From contig JAIPAE010000013.1 in assembly GCA_021740245.1 (NCBI GenBank), forward strand, positions 1-37,676: DNA of 37,676 bases, given 5' to 3'. Source of the stretch: Bacteroidales bacterium. Its GTDB lineage: Bacteria > Bacteroidota > Bacteroidia > Bacteroidales > PWNQ01. Below are positions 27,636 to 37,676 of this stretch, one piece after another. A program made the translations under genes and the position numbers. Position 1 is the first letter of the stretch. The number at the start of each line of letters is the position of its first letter. A model generated the notes under the pieces. The model saw only the letters and a list, made by a program, of their open reading frames with translations. It was not told where the DNA came from and made no database searches.

Positions 27636-29324
27636 ATGAATCGATCAATTATTTTTATTATATCCTTAATATTAGGGATAGCAACTTTACAGGCACAGCA
27701 TGTCAATAACACCAAAGCAAAGGAAATTGCAGCCGGTTTTCTGAACAATCAGCAAGCAGTAAAAACAGCGGTCACTATTTCTGATCTTACTGCTGATCAA
27801 TATCTAGTGGATGGTAGAACAATAGCCTATATTATTCAGAACTCCGGAGACGGATTCGTTATTGTATCTGGTGATAAGCGTCAGAAACCTGTAATTGGTT
27901 TTTCCCTGAAGAATAATATTGATATACTGAACCTTCCTCCTGCGATGCAAACGTGGTTGGACGGGTATTCAGACATTTCGTTAATCAACAGGCCGGAACA
28001 TCCGGAATGGCAGAAAATATCGTTGGGGAGTTTGAAAACAAAAGATAAAAGTTTCCCGGAAGCCCCGGTTATGCTTTCTTCTGTATGGGGGCAAAGCTGG
28101 CCTTATAATGCACATTGTCCGGAACATCCCAATGGCTCAAATGGTCATACATTGGTTGGATGTGTTGCCACAGCAATGGCTCAGTTGATGTATTACTGGC
28201 AATATCCTGCAACAGGCGTGGGTAGCGAATCTTACTTTTGGGGTGTAGATTCAACCGTTCATTTTGATCAGGCAAATTATGATTGGGCGTTGATGGATGA
28301 TTATATCAATTCGGTTAACCGGGATGAAATTGCTGAGATATCTTTTCATGCGGGAGTTTCTGTGAAGATGAACTTTGGACCTGCCGCTTCAGGCTCTTCA
28401 ATTGATAAAGCAGCCAGTGCACTGAAAGATCATTTTCAGTATCTTCCAACATTAAAGTTTCTTTTCCGAGATGATTATAGTTATGAAGTATGGAAAAGTA
28501 TTATGCAAAACGAGATGCTGGCCGGACGCCCAGTGATATATGCCGGTTATGATAACAATGCCGGAGGACATGCTTTTATCCTGGATGGATTTCGCGACAG
28601 TGCCTATTTTCATATTAACTGGGGCTGGAACGGAGGTGCCAATGGCTATTTCCATCTAGATAATATGGCCAGTAGTGGTGGAAATTTTGATATAAACCAA
28701 CGTGCTGTTGTTGGGATCATGCCGTATGGAGAGCCTTATTGTGCTGATCACTGGTATACTGTAAACGATTATGTGTTTGATGATGGAAGCGGATATTCTC
28801 ATTATCAAAATAACAGTTCTTGTTCTTATCTGATCGAACATCCTTCCGCTGCACCTTTAAAATTGCAGTTTACACGATGGCAACTTGCTGATGCCGGCGA
28901 TCAAGTGACCGTTTATGATGGAAAAGATAACACTGCTCCGGTAATCGGCAGTTTTGACGGGACTCAAAATCCAACAATGCTTACGTCTTCATCAAACCGT
29001 GTTTTTGTCGAATTTCATACCGATGGTAGCGGACAGGGTCTGGGCTGGAAGCTGAAATATACAACCACCGCAACATCAGTGCAGGATGAAGAACTGAGTA
29101 ATATCCAGATTACCCCGAACCCGGTAAATGACTTTGTGATGATATCAGGCCTGAAAAAGGTGCAACTTGATATTTATTCCCTGGATGGGCGCTTAATGAA
29201 GAGTGAAAAGCTGGAAGCTGAAAAAAACCGGATCAATGTTTCAAGTCTCAGTTCAGGAATATACATGGTAGTCCTGACTTCTGACAATGGACACAGAAAT
29301 GTGAAGAAGCTGGTAGTCAGATAA
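27636..29324 (+). CDS. C10-family (streptopain-like) cysteine peptidase with T9SS sorting domain
   Basis: 'LVGCVATAMAQLMYYWQYP', 'GGHAFILDGFRDSAYFHINWGWNGGANGYF', CUB-like segment, 'ITPNPVNDFVMISG...LSSGIYMVVLTSDNGHRNVKKLVVR'. Confidence 0.93.
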   Translation: MNRSIIFIISLILGIATLQAQHVNNTKAKEIAAGFLNNQQAVKTAVTISDLTADQYLVDGRTIAYIIQNSGDGFVIVSGDKRQKPVIGFSLKNNIDILNLPPAMQTWLDGYSDISLINRPEHPEWQKISLGSLKTKDKSFPEAPVMLSSVWGQSWPYNAHCPEHPNGSNGHTLVGCVATAMAQLMYYWQYPATGVGSESYFWGVDSTVHFDQANYDWALMDDYINSVNRDEIAEISFHAGVSVKMNFGPAASGSSIDKAASALKDHFQYLPTLKFLFRDDYSYEVWKSIMQNEMLAGRPVIYAGYDNNAGGHAFILDGFRDSAYFHINWGWNGGANGYFHLDNMASSGGNFDINQRAVVGIMPYGEPYCADHWYTVNDYVFDDGSGYSHYQNNSSCSYLIEHPSAAPLKLQFTRWQLADAGDQVTVYDGKDNTAPVIGSFDGTQNPTMLTSSSNRVFVEFHTDGSGQGLGWKLKYTTTATSVQDEELSNIQITPNPVNDFVMISGLKKVQLDIYSLDGRLMKSEKLEAEKNRINVSSLSSGIYMVVLTSDNGHRNVKKLVVR

Positions 29325-29366
29325 AATACATGCTATCAGTTATTCATTGATACAGTGCCGGAAATA

Positions 29367-31076
29367 TTATTTACCTTCTGGTATAGCTTCAATAAGCTTG
29401 CGGGTATATTCCTGTTGCGGATTACGGTAAAGTTCGTCAGCCTCGGCCTGTTCAACCAAATAACCGTCTTTCATGACCAGAACTCTGTCTGACATATAAC
29501 GAACGACCGAAAGGTCGTGAGAGATGAAAATATAGGTGAATCCAAAATCTTCTTTTAATTCATTAAACAGATTCAGTACTTGTGCCTGAACGGAGACGTC
29601 GAGGGCCGATACAGATTCATCGCAGATGATGAATTCCGGTTGCATGGCCAGTGCCCGGGCAATACATACCCTTTGTCGCTGCCCACCGGAGAATTCATGC
29701 GGGTAACGATTATAATGAGCAGATTCCAGTCCAACTTTTTCCAGTAATTCCTTTACTCTGGCTTTGCGTTGTTTCCGACCGTTTAAAAATCCATGAACTT
29801 TCAATGGTTCTTCAATGGCGCTGCCGACAGTCAGACGGGGATTAAGTGAAGAGTAAGGGTCCTGAAAAATGATCTGTATCTTTTTGCGCAATTGCCGCAT
29901 TTCTTTGCCTTTTAGTTTCGTGGTGTTTTGGCTTTTGTAAATTATATTTCCGGCATTAGCTGTGATCATTCCCAGTAGAGTTCTCCCCAGCGTTGTTTTT
30001 CCGCAACCGGATTCGCCCACCAGTCCCAGTGTTTCACCCGGATATACCTTAAAGCTGACATTATCCACAGCGGTAAAATATTCGCGGGCTTTGAAAAGAG
30101 CTTTCTTGCCAGCATATTGTTTGACAAGGTTCCTGATCTCCATTATTGGTTCCTGTTGATAGATAGCTTCATGTTTTGCTTTTCGGTCTTTGTGGGATAT
30201 CAACTCAGGATTTTGAATGTTTAGCTCTTCCCTGGCCTGCATAAAGTCCCTGACCGTTAGCAATCGCTTTGGCCTGCTGTCAAGTGGTGGCCGGCAAGCC
30301 ATAAGTCCAAGTGTATATGGATGTTGCGGGTTCTTAAATATGTCATCCACCTTCCCGTTTTCCACAATTTCACCTTTGAGCATAACAGCTACTTTATCAG
30401 CTATTTCGGCAACAACACCAAGGTCATGAGTGATAAAAATAATTCCGGTATTATATTTTTGCTGAAGTTTTTTCATCAAGTCCAGAATAGTTTTCTGTAC
30501 TGTGACATCCAGGGCTGTTGTAGGCTCATCTGCAATCAAAATGTCAGGCTCGCAGGCCATGGCCATGGCAATCATTACACGCTGTTTCTGGCCTCCTGAA
30601 ATTTCATGCGGATAAGTATTATATATTTTTTCCGGTGTGGGGAGCATTACTTCTTTAAACAATTTTATAACCTTTGCCTTAATGGCTGTACTTCTCAAAT
30701 TCTGGTGTCGCTTCAGAATTTCAGCTACCTGATATCCACATTTGATAACCGGGTTTAAGGCAGTCATAGGCTCCTGAAAGATCATTGATATCCGGTTTCC
30801 TCTAAGATCACGCATTTTTTTATCCGGAAGCTTTAAAATATCAAATAATTGCTCGGTATCCTTATAGAAAATTTGTCCCGAGCTGATCTTTGCTTGTTTT
30901 TCAGGTAAAAGCCTTATAACAGCAGAACATGTCACCGATTTTCCGGATCCTGACTCGCCTACAATTCCTAAAGTCTGACCTTTTTCCAGTGTAAACGATA
31001 CATTATGGATAACTTTTTTAAATTGACCTTCGCTTTGAAAAGCAACACTTAAATTTTTTACTTCCAGAAGAGGCAT
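29367..31076 (-). CDS. Peptide/nickel-type ABC transporter ATP-binding protein with two fused ATPase domains
   Basis: Two Walker A ('[11 protein letters not shown]', '[11 protein letters not shown]'), two signature motifs ('ISGGQKQRV', 'FSGGQRQRV'). Confidence 0.95.
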   Translation of the reverse strand: MPLLEVKNLSVAFQSEGQFKKVIHNVSFTLEKGQTLGIVGESGSGKSVTCSAVIRLLPEKQAKISSGQIFYKDTEQLFDILKLPDKKMRDLRGNRISMIFQEPMTALNPVIKCGYQVAEILKRHQNLRSTAIKAKVIKLFKEVMLPTPEKIYNTYPHEISGGQKQRVMIAMAMACEPDILIADEPTTALDVTVQKTILDLMKKLQQKYNTGIIFITHDLGVVAEIADKVAVMLKGEIVENGKVDDIFKNPQHPYTLGLMACRPPLDSRPKRLLTVRDFMQAREELNIQNPELISHKDRKAKHEAIYQQEPIMEIRNLVKQYAGKKALFKAREYFTAVDNVSFKVYPGETLGLVGESGCGKTTLGRTLLGMITANAGNIIYKSQNTTKLKGKEMRQLRKKIQIIFQDPYSSLNPRLTVGSAIEEPLKVHGFLNGRKQRKARVKELLEKVGLESAHYNRYPHEFSGGQRQRVCIARALAMQPEFIICDESVSALDVSVQAQVLNLFNELKEDFGFTYIFISHDLSVVRYMSDRVLVMKDGYLVEQAEADELYRNPQQEYTRKLIEAIPEGK

Positions 31077-31103
31077 ATCATGCTTTTATGCAAAAATAAA
31101 AAA

Positions 31104-31137
31104 AGGGTGCATAAATCTGAAAAAAATCATGCACCCT
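31104..31137 (-). terminator. Terminator after the C69 dipeptidase gene
   Basis: AGGGTGCAT ... ATGCACCCT 9-bp perfect stem; minus strand continues into TTTTTTTATTTTT. Confidence 0.75.
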
Positions 31138-31159
31138 AAAGATAAATTATTTTATAATT

Positions 31160-32854
31160 TTAATGCGATCCATGGTATTCAAAGCGGTCTCCAGTATCTT
31201 CAAGTATGATTTTATAAAAATCCTCGCTATACCCCGGTTGTTTCAGATGAGGATTTTGTTTTCCAGGGTTCGGGCGTTTAATATTACCATCCATATATTT
31301 AGTAAACAGATATTCGTAAAAGTCCTTCCATTCTGCAACTAAGGCGTTTGCAGTATTTGAAGAATAATCTGTCAGGAATTGAATGGCCAGTGCTTTGTCT
31401 TTTTTATAGAGATTTGCAGCGGCTTTGTCAATGGCTGAGCGATAATTGATGTATTTATTCTCAAGAGCCTGTTGTTTAGTGTGTATTTCAGGATGAATAC
31501 GGTTATAAAAAAGGTAAGCCAGATTTGATACCTGGTTGAATACCCAGAAGGCAGCATCATCCTTAAATTCCATCAAAGAGCCATAACCTTCCTCGAATTT
31601 TTCCGGTACGTCATTGACACCGCAATAAATTGGAGTATAAACGGTGGAGGCAGCATCATCTACGCTAAACCAGTTAATTCCGCCAATTGCATCAGGCAGC
31701 CAGTTTCTGGATTGAGTCACAAATGAGAATCCGGTTTGCTGTGTTCCGGTTGCTCGTTCATTAAAATATGTTTTACTATCTACTTTCCATGTCAGCGGTC
31801 TCCAGCGATAAGGGCGCTCATATGGGCCAGCTCCTGCATCTTTACGCATATCCAGCTCTGTTCCTTCCAGGTGGTCACGCATGAAATTCATTACATCATG
31901 CACGCTGATCTTTTTATTGGGTTTGATCCACAATGGCATGCGGTTCGTTGCGTAATCCTGGTCATCATATTCAATGTCACCTTTAGCATAATCGAAATGC
32001 TTCTGCATATTGTCATTGATATCTTTAAAGAAGGACCAAACACGGATTTCACAAAAGCGGGCACCGCCAAAACTAACCGGGGCATAAGTGTCGGAAAAAC
32101 TGAAATTTTTGTCTTTACCATCGTAATAACCCATGTCGCGAGCAAAGTCAATAACGTCTTCTGAGTGAAAAGTAGTTTGTTCTTTATCAAACCAGTTGTT
32201 TTCTTTTTGTTTGGGAAAGGTGGTAATACGGGCCTGATTAGCATGAGCGGCTACATAGCCATCCGGTATCATACGGGCAACCCACACAGCGCCTTTCTCT
32301 TTCATGCCTTTTGATATCATTTCCAGAATCCATACTTCATTTTTATCTGCTATGGAAAAAGATTCACCTGATGAATAGTAACCGTATTTATCAACGAGTT
32401 CAGTCATAACTTTAATAGCTTCACGAGCTGATTTTGAGCGTTGCAAAGTGATGTACATCAGGCTTCCGTAGTCAACTAAACCTGTTGTATCTCTAAGCTC
32501 CTTGCGTCCGCCATAAGTTGTTTCTCCTATAGCAACCTGATGCTCATTCATATTTCCAACAACTGAATAGGTGTGTTTTGCCTGAGGAATCTGACCAAGA
32601 TATTTTCCAGTATCCCATTCATAAATATCCATCATGGTTCCCTCTGGATAATCTTTAGCCTGGCGAAAATACAGTTCTCCATATAGTACGTGAGAGTCAG
32701 CAGCATAACTAATCATTGTTGAGCCATCTGCAGAGGCTCCTTTTGTAATCAAAAAGTTGGTACATGCGCTGGCACTATTCGTGCTTGTGCTGATAAAAAC
32801 AATTACCATTAACAATGTTGCCATCGTACCGGAAATCATTCTAAATTTCTTCAT
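31160..32854 (-). CDS. C69-family dipeptidase (secreted)
   Basis: Signal peptide then 'SACTNFLITKGASADGSTMISYAADSH'; 'EMISKGMKEKGAVWVARMIPDGYVAAHANQARI'. Confidence 0.93.
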   Translation of the reverse strand: MKKFRMISGTMATLLMVIVFISTSTNSASACTNFLITKGASADGSTMISYAADSHVLYGELYFRQAKDYPEGTMMDIYEWDTGKYLGQIPQAKHTYSVVGNMNEHQVAIGETTYGGRKELRDTTGLVDYGSLMYITLQRSKSAREAIKVMTELVDKYGYYSSGESFSIADKNEVWILEMISKGMKEKGAVWVARMIPDGYVAAHANQARITTFPKQKENNWFDKEQTTFHSEDVIDFARDMGYYDGKDKNFSFSDTYAPVSFGGARFCEIRVWSFFKDINDNMQKHFDYAKGDIEYDDQDYATNRMPLWIKPNKKISVHDVMNFMRDHLEGTELDMRKDAGAGPYERPYRWRPLTWKVDSKTYFNERATGTQQTGFSFVTQSRNWLPDAIGGINWFSVDDAASTVYTPIYCGVNDVPEKFEEGYGSLMEFKDDAAFWVFNQVSNLAYLFYNRIHPEIHTKQQALENKYINYRSAIDKAAANLYKKDKALAIQFLTDYSSNTANALVAEWKDFYEYLFTKYMDGNIKRPNPGKQNPHLKQPGYSEDFYKIILEDTGDRFEYHGSH

Positions 32855-33056
32855 AATTATATTTGTTTATATGTTAAGGTGCACAAAAATAATTGATTTT
32901 TTGAATTGGACATACTTTGGTAATTTTAAAGCAGCAGACGGCATCAAAATGAAAATAATCGCTATAATTTTATTAAAATATGTTAATTATTAATAATATT
33001 TAAAGATAAAAGAGTAAATCCCTAAAAATAAATCCCTTTATATGGTAAAAAATATT

Positions 33057-33064
33057 TATTTTTG
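33057..33064 (+). promoter_or_regulatory. Bacteroidota-type -7 element upstream of the M17 aminopeptidase
   Basis: TATTTTTG 23 nt before ATG 33088; -33 element unclear. Confidence 0.35.
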
Positions 33065-33087
33065 TAAAAAATATAATTCTTTCTGAT

Positions 33088-34530
33088 ATGAACTTACGTC
33101 AAATAACAAGAATTTCAGTATCGGATAGCCAGGTTTATCTGTTACGTGTACCGGGCGATTTGGAAAAACTCCCGTTAGATGCAAAAGAAAAAGAATACAT
33201 TAAAAAACAACACCGCAGACACAAAGAGGAGTTTTTTAGCTTTAATAAATATGATAAATATATATTTGTTTGTTTTCTTCCTAAATCAGGAAAAAAGTCA
33301 GAACAAGCAAATGATGCCCGAAAGAAAGCGCATAAGGTATTTGAAATTATTTCCAGGCAGGATATGGAAAATATTGCTGTCAAACATATTGAAGGAAAAG
33401 ATTTTGAATTATTAGCTTTTGCGGAAGGCTTTTTGTTAAGCAGCTATCGTTTTAATAAGTATAAAACCACTGATGAAGAAGGTCGTGGCAGGATTACAAT
33501 TAAAGCAATGAAAGTGGTTTCTAAAACACTTTCACCATTAGATTTACAACAGATCGATATATTGGTTAAGTCGAATTTTTTAGCGCGTGATTTAGTCAAT
33601 GAACCACTGAATAATTTAAATGCCGTTGAATTATCTGAACGGATTTCAGAGGCTTGTAAAAAACGGAAAGTGTTGGTGGAAGTTATGAATAAAACTAAGA
33701 TAGCTTCAATAAAAATGGGCGGTTTATTGGCCGTTAATAAGGGGAGTGTTGATCCGCCGACTTTTACTATTGCAGAATGGAAACCGGATAAATATGTGAA
33801 CAGTAAGCCTTATGTTTTAGTTGGTAAAGGAATAGTTTATGATACAGGAGGGATGAGCCTTAAGCCGGCCAATTATATGACAGGTATGAAGGCAGATATG
33901 GGAGGAGCAGCAACAGTGGCTGCTACACTATGTGCTGTTGCTGAAGCCAGGTTACCACTCCATGTTATAGCTTTGATTCCTGCAACCGATAACAGGACGA
34001 ATGGCAATGCCTATGTACCGGATGATATCATCAAGATGTTTGATGGAACAATGGTGGAAGTTGTTAATACAGATGCCGAAGGACGATTGATCCTGGCCGA
34101 TGCGTTGGCGTATGCAAAAAAATATGATCCTGAACTGGTTATCAATACAGCAACCCTTACAGGGTCCGCTATGAGAGCTATCGGAAATCAGGGAGCCGTT
34201 GGTATGAACGATCGGGCCGGAATACAAATGAGTAAACTAATCAAAGCAGGGGACGATGTGTACGAACGCATTGTTGAATTTCCTATGTGGGATGAATACA
34301 ATGAACAATTGAAGTCGGAAGTTGCCGATATAAAAAATGTTGGCGGAGCAACAGCAGGTGCTATTACAGCGGGAAAATTTTTGGAGCATTTTACAGATTA
34401 TCCGTTTATTCATCTGGATATAGCAGGAGTTGCATTTATAGACAAAAAACAATCATACATGGGTATAGGTGCAACAGGATTTGGGGTGCGATTATTATTT
34501 CGCTTTCTTCAGCAAATGACTAAAAAATGA
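33088..34530 (+). CDS. Leucyl aminopeptidase (M17)
   Basis: 'VGKGIVYDTGGMSLKP', 'MKADMGGAATVAATL', 'VVNTDAEGRLILADALAYA'. Confidence 0.96.
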   Translation: MNLRQITRISVSDSQVYLLRVPGDLEKLPLDAKEKEYIKKQHRRHKEEFFSFNKYDKYIFVCFLPKSGKKSEQANDARKKAHKVFEIISRQDMENIAVKHIEGKDFELLAFAEGFLLSSYRFNKYKTTDEEGRGRITIKAMKVVSKTLSPLDLQQIDILVKSNFLARDLVNEPLNNLNAVELSERISEACKKRKVLVEVMNKTKIASIKMGGLLAVNKGSVDPPTFTIAEWKPDKYVNSKPYVLVGKGIVYDTGGMSLKPANYMTGMKADMGGAATVAATLCAVAEARLPLHVIALIPATDNRTNGNAYVPDDIIKMFDGTMVEVVNTDAEGRLILADALAYAKKYDPELVINTATLTGSAMRAIGNQGAVGMNDRAGIQMSKLIKAGDDVYERIVEFPMWDEYNEQLKSEVADIKNVGGATAGAITAGKFLEHFTDYPFIHLDIAGVAFIDKKQSYMGIGATGFGVRLLFRFLQQMTKK

Positions 34531-34650
34531 TTAATTTCGGGCCATGTTATTTATATTTGTTTATTGAGTTTATTAGCAATATAAAATCAAAATTATAGTT
34601 GTTAAAACGCTTGATAAAAAGGCCTGGAAAAGTTTAAATGGTTTAAGTTT

Positions 34651-35796
34651 ATGAGATACGATAAAGAAAAAGCTGAAGAAAAAAACAATAAAGTAAGAAT
34701 AGGAATTACACATGGTGATATAAATGGAATAGGTTATGAGATAATTATGAAGGCCTTTTCAGATAATCGTATGTTTGATTATTGTACGCCGGTTTTGTAT
34801 GGATCATCAAAAGTAGCGTCATATCATCGTAAAACACTGAATGTAACCAATTTCAATTTTTATCCGATTAAGCACACTGATCAGGCGAATCCTCATCGTG
34901 CAAATATTATTAATGTTTATGATGCAGAAGCTCGCATTGATTTAGGAAAATCGACCGAGACAGCAGGAAAGTTGTCTCTGATATCTTTACAGGCTGCAAT
35001 AAATGATTTGAAGCAAAATCGTTTTGAAGCATTAGTAACAGCCCCAATCAATAAACAGAATATACAGTCGAAGGATTTTCATTTTCCAGGTCATACGGAA
35101 TATCTGGCACAAGAATTTAAAGCTACAGATGTATTGATGATTATGGTCAGTGATCAGATGCGGATTGGTGTTGCAACAGGTCATATTCCGATAAATGAAG
35201 TTCCGTTTGCATTGACAAAAGAGCTGATTTTAAAAAAGTTAAAGTCGATGGACTACTCGCTGAAAAGGGATTTTGGAATTTCAAAACCACGAATTGCTGT
35301 TATGGGGTTAAATCCTCATGCCAGTGATGATGGTCTATTGGGCAAAGAAGAGCAGGACACGATTATCCCGGCTGTAGAGGAAGCTTTTGATAAAGGGATA
35401 TTGGCTTTTGGACCTTATCCTGCTGATGGTTTCTTTGGAACATTGCAATTTAGAAATTTTGATGGAATACTGGCTATGTATCATGATCAGGGATTAATTC
35501 CTTTCAAAACGCTGAGTTTTGATAATGGGATTAATTATACTGCAGGTTTGCCTGTGGTTCGTACTTCGCCCGGCCATGGTACAGGATACGATATCGCAGG
35601 TAAAAACGATGCATCACCGGATTCATTCAGACAGGCTTTGGTAATAGCTGCTGATATTTATAAAAACCGAATGGAATGGGATAGAATGCATGAAAATCCT
35701 CTGAATGAAAATATCATGATGAAACAATCCGGGAATGAAGAGGATGAAGATTTACCCGATGATATAGATGATATAGAAGAACACCCGGTAATTTAG
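34651..35796 (+). CDS. pdxA: 4-hydroxythreonine-4-phosphate dehydrogenase
   Basis: 'IGITHGDINGIGYEII', 'VTAPINKQNIQ', 'FPGHTEYLA', 'MYHDQGLIPFKTLSFDNGINYTAGLPVVRTSPGHGTGYDIAGK'. Confidence 0.95.
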   Translation: MRYDKEKAEEKNNKVRIGITHGDINGIGYEIIMKAFSDNRMFDYCTPVLYGSSKVASYHRKTLNVTNFNFYPIKHTDQANPHRANIINVYDAEARIDLGKSTETAGKLSLISLQAAINDLKQNRFEALVTAPINKQNIQSKDFHFPGHTEYLAQEFKATDVLMIMVSDQMRIGVATGHIPINEVPFALTKELILKKLKSMDYSLKRDFGISKPRIAVMGLNPHASDDGLLGKEEQDTIIPAVEEAFDKGILAFGPYPADGFFGTLQFRNFDGILAMYHDQGLIPFKTLSFDNGINYTAGLPVVRTSPGHGTGYDIAGKNDASPDSFRQALVIAADIYKNRMEWDRMHENPLNENIMMKQSGNEEDEDLPDDIDDIEEHPVI

Positions 35797-35820
35797 TTTT
35801 TATTATCTTTATAATTTACT

Positions 35821-37676
35821 ATGCTAACATTAGATTATACACTGAATCAGATCAATGATTTAGTCAACGGTGACTTTGCACATAAAGCCACAGAAACAGA
35901 GGTTATTAAGGATGTATTAATGGATTCGCGTAGATTGGCAAATCCTGAAAATTGCCTATTTATTGCTTTGAGTACCAATCGTAATGATGGCCATAACTAT
36001 GTGGCTGAACTTTATGAAAAAGGAGTTAGAAATTTTGTCCTGGATCATATTCCGGTAAAATTCGCTGAATATACACAAGCCAATATTATATTGGTGAAAG
36101 ATACCCTGAAAGCTTTGCAAAAACTGGCGCAATACCATCGGAGTCAATTCAATATCCCGGTGATTGGCGTTACAGGAAGCAATGGTAAAACTATTGTAAA
36201 GGAATGGCTCTATCAATTGTTGCATAAAGATTATAATATTGTTCGCAGTCCCAAAAGTTATAATTCACAGATTGGAGTTCCGTTATCCATATTACAGATC
36301 AACCAGGAACATACGCTGGCCATCTTTGAGGCAGGGATATCTGAAACCGAAGAAATGGATCGCCTGGTAAGTATTATTAAACCTACGGTGGGGGTTTTCA
36401 CAAATATTGGACAAGCTCACAATGAGAACTTTATTACGATACAACAAAAAGTAGGTGAAAAATTGAAACTTTTCACTGCCGTTGACACATTGGTTTATTG
36501 TTCCGATCACCATGAGATACGTGAACAGATTATTAAATCTGAACTATCGCAAAAAATCCACACATTTAAATGGAGCCGGAAAAGTGATTCGGACCTGCAA
36601 CTCAGAAAACCCGAAAAAGGAAATCGTAATACAATACTGACGATCAATTACAATGATCAGGAATTCCAAACAATAATTCCGTTTACCGATGATGCTTCTA
36701 TCGAAAACGCCATGCAGTGTTTCATGGTTATGTTGCACCTGGGATATGATCTTGAAACTATAGGAGACCGGATGAAATCCCTCGCTCCGGTTGCAATGCG
36801 GCTCGAAATGAAAGAAGGGATCAATCGTTGTTCTGTTATTAATGATAGTTATAATTCAGATATTAATTCACTGGGCATTGCACTGGATTTTTTAAATCAG
36901 CAAAAACAACAAACAAAGAAAACGGTAATTCTTTCAGATATCCTGCAAAGTGGAATGAATGATATTAATCTTTACCAGGCAGTTTATGATTTGCTTAAAG
37001 AGAAAAAGATAGACAGACTTATTGGCATTGGAAAAAGCATCAGTAAACAAAGCAATTTGTTTACTGATATAGAAACCGGGTTTTATACTAATACGGATGA
37101 GTTTTTGAATAAATTCTCATTAGCTAATTTTAATAATGAAACAATACTTTTAAAAGGAGCAAGGGTATTTGAGTTTGAGCGGATTAACAAGGAGTTGCAG
37201 CAGCAATCCCATGCAACTGTATTGGAAATTAACCTGAATGCACTAATTGATAATTTTGATTTTTTCCGTGCTTCTGTTAATCCAACTACAAAAATTATGG
37301 CTATGGTAAAAGCATTTTCATACGGAAGTGGAAGTTTTGAAATAGCTAATGTTTTACAGTATCATCGCGCTGATTATCTGGGAGTAGCTTATACGGATGA
37401 AGGTGTTGAATTGCGGAAATCAGGTATTACCCTTCCACTAATGGTTATGAACCCTGAAGAACATAGTTTTGATATGATGATACGTCATAACCTTGAACCT
37501 GAGATTTATAGTTTTCGAGTTTTAGGATTATTGGAAAAAGCGGTTGAACGCAATATTGTTCAGGCCCGTAAACCTGTCGGTATTCATTTAAAACTGGATA
37601 CAGGTATGCGTCGATTGGGATTTACCGAAAACGAATTGGATTCTCTTATTAGCCGGATTAAGCGAAACCCGCGGAT
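35821..37676 (+). CDS. Bifunctional MurF / alanine racemase fusion, truncated by window end
   Basis: Continuous frame from ATG 35821: 'VIGVTGSNGKTIVKEWLYQLL' (MurF) then 'SHATVLEINLNALIDNFDFFRASVNPTTKIMAMVKAFSYGSGSFEIA' (Alr PLP-lysine motif); no stop before the edge, so absent from the ORF track. Confidence 0.95.
   Translation, partial: MLTLDYTLNQINDLVNGDFAHKATETEVIKDVLMDSRRLANPENCLFIALSTNRNDGHNYVAELYEKGVRNFVLDHIPVKFAEYTQANIILVKDTLKALQKLAQYHRSQFNIPVIGVTGSNGKTIVKEWLYQLLHKDYNIVRSPKSYNSQIGVPLSILQINQEHTLAIFEAGISETEEMDRLVSIIKPTVGVFTNIGQAHNENFITIQQKVGEKLKLFTAVDTLVYCSDHHEIREQIIKSELSQKIHTFKWSRKSDSDLQLRKPEKGNRNTILTINYNDQEFQTIIPFTDDASIENAMQCFMVMLHLGYDLETIGDRMKSLAPVAMRLEMKEGINRCSVINDSYNSDINSLGIALDFLNQQKQQTKKTVILSDILQSGMNDINLYQAVYDLLKEKKIDRLIGIGKSISKQSNLFTDIETGFYTNTDEFLNKFSLANFNNETILLKGARVFEFERINKELQQQSHATVLEINLNALIDNFDFFRASVNPTTKIMAMVKAFSYGSGSFEIANVLQYHRADYLGVAYTDEGVELRKSGITLPLMVMNPEEHSFDMMIRHNLEPEIYSFRVLGLLEKAVERNIVQARKPVGIHLKLDTGMRRLGFTENELDSLISRIKRNPR

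Noticed and set aside
29367-31076. Repeated ATPase motifs as a recent gene duplication or assembly error
   Set aside because: Double-ATPase peptide transporter proteins (Dpp/Opp or YejF-like) are a known architecture, and the two halves are diverged
1-37676. CRISPR, retron, diversity-generating retroelement, prophage, rRNA or tRNA
   Set aside because: No spaced repeats, reverse transcriptase, phage structural genes, integrase or tRNA cloverleaf sequences were recognised

Overview
This is a 37.7-kb chromosomal window from a Bacteroidota genome, probably Bacteroidales-like. The evidence is T9SS C-terminal sorting domains, TAnnTTTG-type promoters, a MurF-Alr fusion and AT-rich intergenic DNA. 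Most of it is a housekeeping backbone: mfd, aspartate kinase, a PPi-type phosphofructokinase, lpxH, an M1 peptidase, punA, lpxK, udk, aat, mannose-1-P guanylyltransferase, a double-ATPase peptide ABC protein, a C69 dipeptidase, an M17 aminopeptidase, pdxA and murF-alr (truncated by the window edge). An accessory zone at about 9.6-16.3 kb holds a RAYT (REP-associated Y1/HUH transposase), an RCC1-repeat T9SS protein, a protein of unknown family, a periplasmic ankyrin protein and several small lipoprotein or secreted genes that look frameshifted. No CRISPR array, reverse transcriptase, prophage, rRNA or tRNA was seen. The most interesting non-coding signals are: (i) a perfect 22-bp-arm REP-like palindrome in frame inside the RAYT gene, with the same ACCTGTCAG core on both sides of the gene; (ii) a family of three dispersed ~110-130-bp structured intergenic repeats with a compensatory base-pair change; (iii) a second two-copy repeat family with conserved ends and an apparently replaced interior. 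All calls come from reading the sequence and the supplied ORF track. No database search was run.
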